From positions 1-29,691 of the forward strand of contig JAZDFH010000075.1 of assembly GCA_043808035.1 (NCBI GenBank): a stretch of 29,691 nucleotides of DNA, read 5' to 3'. The notes beneath the pieces were generated by a model. It did not search any database. It worked only from the letters and a program-made list of their open reading frames with translations, and had not been told where the DNA came from. Position 1 is the first letter of the stretch. The number at the start of each line of letters is the position of its first letter. The stretch comes from JAZDFH01 sp043808035 (GTDB lineage Bacteria > Patescibacteriota > Minisyncoccia > UBA6257 > Colwellbacteraceae). Shown in pieces: positions 23,668-29,691 of the stretch. A program made the position numbers and the translations under genes.

Positions 23668-24441
23668 TTATTGTATTGGCATTATAACATGTTGCTCCCC
23701 CATCGCATATGCCGCTACCTGATATGGAGAAAAATAGAAAATGATTTTATTTCCGTTGATAATAAAATTTTTAAACGACTCAATTTCCGGTTTTGTCCCT
23801 TGATAAATTGACTGTGTGTCAATTGGTCCATCTATGCCGTTTTTTTCATATACTATTGCGAATTGTTGCTGTAGGTCTGCTCGAACGTACTTTGATATGA
23901 TTTCCAAATACTGAAGATCGTTAAGGAATATATCGGCAAGTGTTACATTTTTATGATTGATTACATCGTATGAGAAAGTGACAATATTTGTATATCCATG
24001 TGCTCCTCCTGCAGGATACCCTCCGAAACGTACAGCAGCACTGATATAACGAGATGACACTTCGCCAATTTCATACTCTACATGAAATTCAAAGGGGATT
24101 TCCGGTAAAACATTTTGCGCTAAATGAGCTGTTTCTAAGTGAGCATTCCAATTATCTGTTGTAAGGACTATAAATTCCTGCCATGCATCTTGTATGGTGG
24201 TTGATATTTCATCGTTAAATGCCGTATCTACTCCGTCAAATTGGGGGTATGTCCCTTTTGGAAGACAGAGATCATTTCCTCCTGCAAGTTTGATTGTCTT
24301 AATCATAGGATGAGATGCGATAGTTTGTACGGGCGAATTTTGTATTAAATTTTTTTTGTTTGAATATGAAATAAATAGATATATACCGATAGAGATAATA
24401 ATCGTACTAACAGAAACTATGACAAAAAATTTTTTATGCAT
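23668..24441 (-). CDS. Membrane-anchored DUF3298-type protein
   Basis: A 257-aa exported protein. Residues 1-27 form an uncleaved signal-anchor (KK, then a Val/Ile/Ser-rich helix). The rest is extracytoplasmic and matches the DUF4163/DUF3298 layout seen in RsiV and PdaC-like proteins: an N-terminal beta/helix part, RYISAAVRFGGYPAGGAHGYTNIVTFSYD (the GGAHG turn), LADIFL, and the end FYFSPYQVAAYAMG. In RsiV this fold binds lysozyme; here the ligand is unknown and no sigma factor is adjacent. A TATATT box lies 8 nt before the ATG and there is no Shine-Dalgarno. The 212 bp upstream (24442-24653) are AT-rich with no gene that I can support. Confidence 0.82.
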   Translation of the reverse strand: MHKKFFVIVSVSTIIISIGIYLFISYSNKKNLIQNSPVQTIASHPMIKTIKLAGGNDLCLPKGTYPQFDGVDTAFNDEISTTIQDAWQEFIVLTTDNWNAHLETAHLAQNVLPEIPFEFHVEYEIGEVSSRYISAAVRFGGYPAGGAHGYTNIVTFSYDVINHKNVTLADIFLNDLQYLEIISKYVRADLQQQFAIVYEKNGIDGPIDTQSIYQGTKPEIESFKNFIINGNKIIFYFSPYQVAAYAMGEQHVIMPIQ

Positions 24442-24653
24442 TTTTATATAATATAAATTTTAAATAAGCTTTTATTTAGAATATATTGTACGACAAATAT
24501 ATAAAATCGGCACGTCTCCTAAGAAAATAGTAATACTTATAGTTGCATTATCATTTTTTTCAATCGTAAGGATGTTATCGATATGTTTTTTAGGAATAAT
24601 GACTATATGAAAGGTATATACAGGCCTATGTTATATAAAAATATCAATGGTTG

Positions 24654-27182
24654 TTATTGTATAGAACAAGTTTTATGCACCAGCTTGAATAGTTCGAACC
24701 AACCGATACCTAACAATGCCGCGCAACCGGTTAAGAAGAGATCGTCCGGGTGCATAACGGCAAAATGAAACAAATTTTGCAGCAACGGTACATATAGAAT
24801 AGACATCATAGCGACAAAAACTCCACATATCGTCAACCAAAGAGACCATGTCCCATTTTTTAGAACATTTAAAAGAGAACGAGATGAGGACAGATTGGTT
24901 ACGATAAGAAAAACATTACTTACGACCAAAATCACAAATGTAAGGGTTCGGGCTTCTAGCTCGCCGCTTCCAATATGCAATACATATAAAAACACTGCAA
25001 AGACTATTGCGAGAACACTAACCCCTTGGAAAAAACTCAACGCAAACAACTTAGTGTCAAACAAAGGTTTATCCAAATTTCGTGGTGGACGGTGCATAAT
25101 TTCATCTTCAGCAGGTTCCGCTTCAAAAACAATAGTACATGCAGGATCGATGATTAATTCCAAAAACGCAATATGGATAGGTAAAAGGACTATAGGGAGA
25201 TTGAATAACACTGGAAGTAAGGCGATGCCTGCGATAGGAATATGGACAGCCAAGATATACGAAATTGCTTTTTTTAGATTGTCGTAAATTCGACGTCCGA
25301 GCTCTATCGCCTGAATAATAGAAGAAAAATCGTCATCAAGTAAAATGAGTCCCGCTGCTTCTCGAGCAACATCCGTACCTTTTTCTCCCATTGCGATACC
25401 AACATGTGCGGCTTTTAATGATGGGGCATCGTTTACTCCGTCTCCTGTCATTGCGACTATTTCTTTGTTTGTTTTTAGGGCATTAACAATTGCAAGTTTT
25501 TGTTCAGGCATAACTCGCGCAAAAATGTTTACGGTTTTTATTCTTTCTCGTAACTCGTTACTGCTCATAGTATCGATTTCTGTTCCAGTAATATACACTT
25601 CTGAATTTATAAGCCCTATTTGTTTGGCAACGTATTGTGCGGTACCTGGATAATCACCGGTAATCATAATCACTCGAATACCTGCTTCATATGTCTTTTT
25701 TAAAGATTCTGCGACAATAGGCCTAATCGGGTCTGTAAATCCGAGTAGACCCAAAAACTCAAAAGAAAAATCATGTTGATCCCGTGGTAGTTTTTGTCGA
25801 GCGAAAGTCGCTTTTGCAACTCCAATTAATCGGAATCCCTTGTATGCCCATGCCTGAATTTGTTTCTGTAGTTCTTCTTTTTGTTCTTCCCTAAGATGGC
25901 ACAGATCAGCGATTGCTTCAGGAGATCCTTTTGTGGCAACAACATATTCTGCCTGATTCGTCGATTCCTATACATGCGACAGGGCGATCATGTTTTTTGA
26001 CAAAGGGTACTCTTTACAAAGTTTCCACTCATTATGAAAATGAGCTGCCTGATCAATGAGTATTTCTCCTTTTTGTTTTATTTCCTGTTCCATCGGGTCA
26101 AACGGATTTTTTTGACTCGCAAGTACTGCATATTCCATCAGTGCATGATATGATTCGGGGATTATGCCGTTCTCATGATTATCAAGTAAATACATTTCTC
26201 CGCCAGCGTATAACCCTGCCAATTGCATTTTATTCATCGTCAACGTTCCTGTCTTATCAACACATAAAACAGTTATTGCTCCGAGCGTCTCAATGACGGC
26301 AGTATTTCGTGTCAAGACATGACGTTTTGATATCCGCCATGCACCGAGCGCGAGAAAAATTATCAAAACAACCGAGAATTCTTCCGGTAACATTGCCATA
26401 CTGAGTGTCAATCCTGCCAAAAGTCCTTTAAACCAATCTCCTGATGTTATCCCATATATACAAATTATTGCTAAGCACAGTATAACTCCGACAAATGCAA
26501 AAATACGTACAAGACGAGTAGTCTCTTTTTTAAGCAACGTGTCTTCAGTTGTTACATTTTGAAGAGCTGTTCCGATTTTCCCCATTTCACTCATTATGCC
26601 GGTAGCGGTCACGAGTGCCATGCCATGGCCGGAAATAACCAATGTCCCCGAATAGACAAATGGTTTATTATTACCGCCCGACTTTGCAATAGGTTTTTTA
26701 TCGTCCCATTCCGTCTTACATACGGCAAGCGCCTCACCTGTTAACAACGATTCGTCAATCGTAAGATTCATGGAAGAAAGAACAACCCCATCTGCAGGTA
26801 TGCGATCCCCTTCTTGTAAAATAATGATATCATCTTTTACTACCTCGCGGCTTCTAATGCGTTTTTGCTGACCGTCTCGAACTACAAATGTCTCAGGGCT
26901 TGATAACTTTTTTAATGCTTCAAGTGCACGCTCGGTTTTTCTTTCTTGATACAACGTTATTCCTATAACTATAAAAACGAAGGAAAGTAACAGTAACGCA
27001 TCACGCAGTTCTCCCAACAGCAAATAGATGGCGCCTGCAGCAAGCAATAAAAAAAGCATTGGTTCTTGTAAAACTTTTAAAAAAAGAGCAAAAATAGTTT
27101 GTTCTTTCTCTGACGGCAATTCATTATACCCGTTGCGTTTTAATCGCTCGTCGGCTTCTTTTTGTGTTAATCCCGTGATCAT
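24654..27182 (-). pseudogene. P-type cation ATPase interrupted by one in-frame TAG
   Basis: An 842-codon reading frame for a P2-type (calcium-pump-like) transporter, complete except for TAG at codon 405 (25968-25970). N-terminal part: cation-ATPase N domain (LTQKEADERLKRNGYNEL), TM1-2, actuator motif ESLLTGE (144-150), TM4 motif MLPEEFSVVL (264-273) and phosphorylation site Asp309 (DKTGTLT). After the stop the same frame continues with EYVVATKGSPEAI (nucleotide-binding KGSPE, about 418-422), ITGDYPGTA, TGDGVNDAP (about 579-586) and TM5-10. No frameshift exists. Neither half would pump alone: one holds the phospho-Asp, the other the hinge. TAG is a normal stop elsewhere in the window. A recent nonsense mutation, readthrough, a suppressor or a sequence error are the options. 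Confidence 0.9.
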
Positions 27183-27246
27183 GTTGTATTTACAAACATT
27201 ACTATTTTATCATTTTTTGTTTTCCTTCACCTCCGGATTTTTACTT

Positions 27247-27600
27247 TTATAAAAGGAGGAGACCTATAAAAAATGAGATTGCATTACACACCAATGAAAA
27301 GATAAATGCACGTTTAAATGTAGTTTCTAGAATCAACCATATAATAATTGTTTCAACAGATAATGCAAATAGTTCGCTTATGAGTAGAAAATATATTCTT
27401 GACGATATAAAAAAAGGAAATACAAACCAAATATACGGAAGCGTTGCGCCCGAGCAAAAAATTCCGACAAAGATAATCATTTTTGTCGGAATAACGGACT
27501 TTTTTACACGATATATTTTTCGAATAAGTAAAAAAAGAATACTTACTTCTGTGATTACGGTGAGGAATAATGCATATAGAAATTGCAAAACGTCATTCAT
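27247..27600 (-). CDS. Small polytopic membrane protein, unrecognised
   Basis: The product is about 117 aa with four hydrophobic helices (roughly 4-26, 41-58, 63-84 and 91-115). A single basic cytoplasmic loop (RKIYRVKKS) lies after the first helix. I do not recognise the family. The start is taken as ATG 27600, which lies 3 bp after the stop of the secreted-protein gene; a TTG at 27609 would overlap it. The tight join suggests the secreted protein and this membrane protein work as a pair. A terminator-like hairpin (27461-27492) lies inside the coding sequence. Confidence 0.65.
   Translation of the reverse strand: MNDVLQFLYALFLTVITEVSILFLLIRKIYRVKKSVIPTKMIIFVGIFCSGATLPYIWFVFPFFISSRIYFLLISELFALSVETIIIWLILETTFKRAFIFSLVCNAISFFIGLLLL
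27461..27492 (-). terminator. Intragenic terminator-like hairpin
   Basis: On the minus strand ATTCCGACAAA pairs with TTTGTCGGAAT (11 bp, 10-nt loop) and the 3' arm runs into a TTTTTT tract. It falls in codons for IPTKMIIFVGIF of the membrane protein gene. It may attenuate the transcript or simply reflect codon chance. Confidence 0.5.
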
Positions 27601-27602
27601 AC

Positions 27603-28250
27603 TTAACAACTTGAACCAAATAGACGTTTAAAGAAACATTTTATCGTTACCCAAAATCCCTTTCTTTGTGGCACAATTGGTTGTGGCTCTATTTTTGTAT
27701 TTTCCTCCTGAATTGGTTTCGAATCATTTTTTTGCCGTGGAGAAAAGGTATCTATACGTGTCGCTGTCCCGTCATTATATTCAGAGACGTGTTTTGATTC
27801 ATACAGTGTTACTGTGTCATCAGAAATATCAGAAATAGCATATTCAATGCGCTCTTTTACTAATGGATCTCCATTATCTACTAACCCGCCATAAGGATTG
27901 ACTATATCGTCTGCCCCATACAGATGCATATCGGATACATCAAGAACTTCGATGCCGACCAAATCAGCATAAGATTTCTCAACAGCAAATATTTTGACGG
28001 CATTGAACTTATAACCGAGTTCAAGACAAGTATTTTGCTTAAAAATGTAGTTTTCATATCCATTAGTTGTCGGCCCTGTAATATGACCAATAATATAAAA
28101 ATTATCAAAATCATCTATGTTAGTTATCGTTACACATCTTTCTAGCTGATGAGAATCCGGCGGCACGATATCTGCGTGTACGCATGACGCGATACACACT
28201 CCTATAAACAGATAAACAATATAGATAATAAATCGTTTTTTCATGTTCAT
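27603..28250 (-). CDS. Secreted protein of unknown function
   Basis: A 215-aa exported protein, family not recognised. The signal peptide covers about 1-26 (KKRF, then a hydrophobic Ile/Tyr/Val core). Cleavage could follow VHA; IASC just before it also fits a lipobox, so a lipoprotein is possible. The mature part starts DIVPPDSHQLERCVTITN and has a 'NFYIIGHITGP' strand and two later cysteines (ERC, NTC) that may pair. A Lys/Gln/Glu/Pro-rich linker follows (about 172-197) before a basic-aromatic tail, KGFWVTIKCFFKRLFGSSC, which could sit at a membrane surface. Starts at 28250 or 28244 are both possible. The downstream membrane protein follows immediately. Confidence 0.7.
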   Translation of the reverse strand: MNMKKRFIIYIVYLFIGVCIASCVHADIVPPDSHQLERCVTITNIDDFDNFYIIGHITGPTTNGYENYIFKQNTCLELGYKFNAVKIFAVEKSYADLVGIEVLDVSDMHLYGADDIVNPYGGLVDNGDPLVKERIEYAISDISDDTVTLYESKHVSEYNDGTATRIDTFSPRQKNDSKPIQEENTKIEPQPIVPQRKGFWVTIKCFFKRLFGSSC

Positions 28251-28288
28251 ATTCTACGACCGATATGGATGTTCAGGCAATACTATTA

Positions 28289-29128
28289 TCAATGATTACG
28301 TAAAATCAATATATTTTGGTCTAATGTTTCATTACAGAGTTCGGCGAGCAAGCTATTTTTCCAATTACCAAGAAAAATATCGAAATGATAGGCCGTGGCA
28401 AGCCCCCGTATGGTTTCTTCAGAACGATAGAATGTTGTTGTTTCAGCGCCTTCAAGATGCCCCGATTGTGGATCTCCTGATGTTTTGAAAAATTTAATGG
28501 TAATTTTGTCTCCTTCCTTGAGTTGTCGAGTCTCATTATCAGGGAAAGCTTCACCATTATAAAAATATCGTGCATTTGTTGAGTAGCTTTTTAGTTCAGG
28601 AGATAAATTCCCTATTGTTGAAATAAGGATTCCCTCTTTCTTTAGTTTTTTTGAAAAAAGACAAAAAAGTTTCTCTATATCTTCAATGTAGTCAAACGTA
28701 TATTTCATGATTGCGCAGTCAAGACTTTGATCGTCCAATTCTTCCAGGTATTCCGAAATGTCCTTTTGGATAAAGCGTATTACTTTCTCCCTGTCTCGAT
28801 ATTCATCAGTATCAATATATTCTTTGGCAAGATTAATCATATAAGGAGATACATCGACCCAGTCGATGCAGCTTTTCGGTTCTGTAAGTAACTTTGCAAA
28901 AAATTGATGATATCTGTCAGGGTGTGCTCCCCCTCCTAATTCTGCAACATGAAGGGGTCTTTGAAAGGTTTTAGTTTCATACATCAAAACCCGATCAACG
29001 ATTGCTGCAACGCGGAAATTTTTATCATTTTGTTCAAGCGCGGCAAAATTTCTCGCAACATCCGATAAAAAGTACATTTTTAGATTATCTTTAACAATAG
29101 CCATATTTTTGAACCTAGTGTTTAGCAT
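28289..29128 (-). CDS. SAM-dependent methyltransferase (class I)
   Basis: The product is 279 aa from the chosen start. A Rossmann-like methyltransferase core has motif I VAELGGGAHPDR, the acidic loop WVDVSPYMINLAKEYI (SAM ribose contact after strand 2) and motif IV-like LDCAIMKYTFDYIEDIEKLFCLFSKKLKKEGILISTIGN. The C-terminal 100 residues are a beta-rich part (KEGDKITIKFFKT...AETTTFYRS). The substrate is unknown. ATG 29128 overlaps the last 7 bp of the helix-hairpin-helix gene as ATGCTAA and follows GGTGGGGAAA, suggesting translational coupling. ATG 29104 is an alternative. Confidence 0.83.
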   Translation of the reverse strand: MLNTRFKNMAIVKDNLKMYFLSDVARNFAALEQNDKNFRVAAIVDRVLMYETKTFQRPLHVAELGGGAHPDRYHQFFAKLLTEPKSCIDWVDVSPYMINLAKEYIDTDEYRDREKVIRFIQKDISEYLEELDDQSLDCAIMKYTFDYIEDIEKLFCLFSKKLKKEGILISTIGNLSPELKSYSTNARYFYNGEAFPDNETRQLKEGDKITIKFFKTSGDPQSGHLEGAETTTFYRSEETIRGLATAYHFDIFLGNWKNSLLAELCNETLDQNILILRNH

Positions 29129-29388
29129 TTTCCCCACCTATGAGTAGGATTTTTTCTCTCATATTTTTTTGCGGTTGTCTTTGTTATAGTATGCCACGGT
29201 ATTCTCATTTTTGCACCAACAATAGATGCAAACACACAGCGGCATGCTGTTGTGTCAACCTGTTGCAGTTTATAAAAAATTTCATACAGATCACGCTTCA
29301 AAAACTCATCGACTGTGTGAATATCAATCTGTCGCAATCTCGATGCTATTTTCTTCCCAATATTTGGTAAAGATTCTAATTTATTCAC
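29122..29388 (-). CDS. Small helix-hairpin-helix protein (TfoX-C/Cdd1-like)
   Basis: An 88-aa protein whose core LESLPNIGKKIASRLRQIDIHTVDEFLKRD is a helix-hairpin-helix of the type found in the TfoX C-terminal domain and Cdd1 proteins. IVGAKMRIPWHTI further on also fits TfoX-C. It likely binds DNA or protein nonspecifically; the function is unknown. The start is a GTG at 29388, only 8 bp from the hairpin at the left end of the IS200-like element. The native start or promoter may therefore have been displaced by the insertion. The basic tail (KKYERKNPTHRWGKC) overlaps the methyltransferase start. Confidence 0.7.
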   Translation of the reverse strand: MNKLESLPNIGKKIASRLRQIDIHTVDEFLKRDLYEIFYKLQQVDTTACRCVFASIVGAKMRIPWHTITKTTAKKYERKNPTHRWGKC

Positions 29389-29395
29389 CGAGGAA

Positions 29396-29420
29396 TACCG
29401 CGACAGCTTGCTGCGCGGTA
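29396..29420 (+). repeat. Bulged hairpin, putative IS200/IS605 left end
   Basis: TACCGCG pairs with CGCGGTA and the inner CAG with CTG around a CTTG tetraloop. A single A (29403) bulges from the 5' arm. Hairpins with an unpaired base near the end are what TnpA of IS200/IS605 elements binds. It lies 21 nt before the transposase ATG. The cleavage tetranucleotide cannot be fixed without the other end. Confidence 0.55.
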
Positions 29421-29441
29421 ACCATAGTTTAGAATAAGAGC

Positions 29442-29691
29442 ATGCGATCGGTCAGAAAGACAGAACACAATGCATACCAAATACATCATCATTTCGTTAC
29501 ACCTGTGAAATACCGGAAGGCATTATTAGGTCTTTCTGATCGAGAGCATACTCTTCTACAAATAGCAAAAGAGATCGAAGAGCGATATGATATCCAGTTT
29601 GAACAAATAGGGATAGACACAAATCACGTCCATTACTTAGTAAGCGCAGCCCCAAAGTTCTCTCCATCAAAAATCATCCAGATAATAAAAA
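29442..29691 (+). mobile_element. tnpA: IS200/IS605-family transposase tnpA (partial, runs off window)
   Basis: An open frame from ATG 29442 to the window edge (83 residues) matches the N-terminal two thirds of a Y1 HUH transposase, which moves single-stranded DNA. It has the start segment HHHFVTPVKYRKALL, the HUH motif as HVH in GIDTNHVHYLV, and SPSKIIQIIK leading to the helix that would carry the catalytic tyrosine beyond the edge. The frame is uninterrupted as far as seen. Codon use is less AT-biased than its neighbours. Whether a tnpB or guide RNA follows cannot be seen. Confidence 0.88.

Noticed and set aside
24583..24768. Small + strand ORF (61 aa) before the P-type ATPase end
   Set aside because: It overlaps the ATPase C-terminus antisense, lacks a ribosome site and shows no recognisable pattern.
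25755..25967. Frameshift or insertion between two P-type ATPase genes
   Set aside because: The two parts are in the same frame (216 bp apart, 72 codons) and the intervening codons encode the conserved KGSPE region; only one TAG interrupts.
1..29691. Genome-wide recoding of TAG as sense
   Set aside because: TAG ends the queD, APH-like, helicase-nuclease and third ATP-grasp genes at the expected lengths, so it works as a stop here.
1..29691. CRISPR arrays and tRNA genes
   Set aside because: No regularly spaced direct repeats and no cloverleaf with a TTC-A loop core were found by eye on either strand.

Overview
The window is AT-rich bacterial chromosomal DNA. It looks like a candidate-phyla-radiation (Patescibacteria/Parcubacteria-type) genome, but that placement is an inference. 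The reasons are: genes are compact and often overlap; many genes have a -10-like hexamer only 6-11 nt before the ATG and no Shine-Dalgarno, suggesting leaderless mRNAs; an unusual guanylate-kinase-like protein is present; and small secreted or membrane proteins of unknown function are common. No tRNA, rRNA or CRISPR array was seen. One stable RNA gene, RNase P RNA (rnpB), is clear.

Layout. Positions 1-4300 hold an ABC-F ATPase (+), a small secreted DUF2680-like protein (-), a RimK-like ATP-grasp ligase (-), and a promoter with a structured ~140-nt leader ahead of an unrecognised 183-aa gene (+). Positions 4355-6324 (+) hold a 5'-3' exonuclease-domain protein, FolE2 (GTP cyclohydrolase IB) and a QueD/PTPS-family protein; the last two overlap and plausibly act consecutively from GTP in a pterin, queuosine or folate route. 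Positions 6374-12812 (-) are a dense run: YvlD-like membrane protein, guanylate-kinase-like protein lacking the P-loop lysine, tRNA-dihydrouridine synthase, a large UvrD-type helicase fused to a PD-(D/E)XK/Fe-S nuclease, an RsuA-family pseudouridine synthase and a histidine phosphatase.

Positions 12901-15840 (-) hold a PEP-synthase/rifampicin-phosphotransferase-like protein and a TrpR/YerC-family repressor. The repressor start codon abuts a perfect 22-bp palindrome that resembles a Trp operator. A short MscS channel (+) and rnpB (-) follow, separated by a bidirectional terminator.

Positions 17136-20968 (+) are the most distinctive block: three tandem paralogous ATP-grasp proteins of the L-amino-acid-ligase type. 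The first has lost a predicted metal-binding glutamate, and copies 2 and 3 share perfectly identical DNA patches inside otherwise diverged genes. An alpha/beta hydrolase (-) and a stand-alone response regulator (+) follow. These two genes and the PEP-synthase-like gene are the ones with strong Shine-Dalgarno sites.

Positions 22406-29388 (-) hold an aminoglycoside-phosphotransferase-fold kinase, a MazG-like protein, a DUF3298 protein, a P-type cation ATPase interrupted by a single in-frame TAG, a four-helix membrane protein containing a terminator-like hairpin, a secreted protein, a methyltransferase and a small helix-hairpin-helix protein. The window ends inside an IS200/IS605-type transposase gene (+) preceded by a bulged hairpin typical of the left end of such elements.
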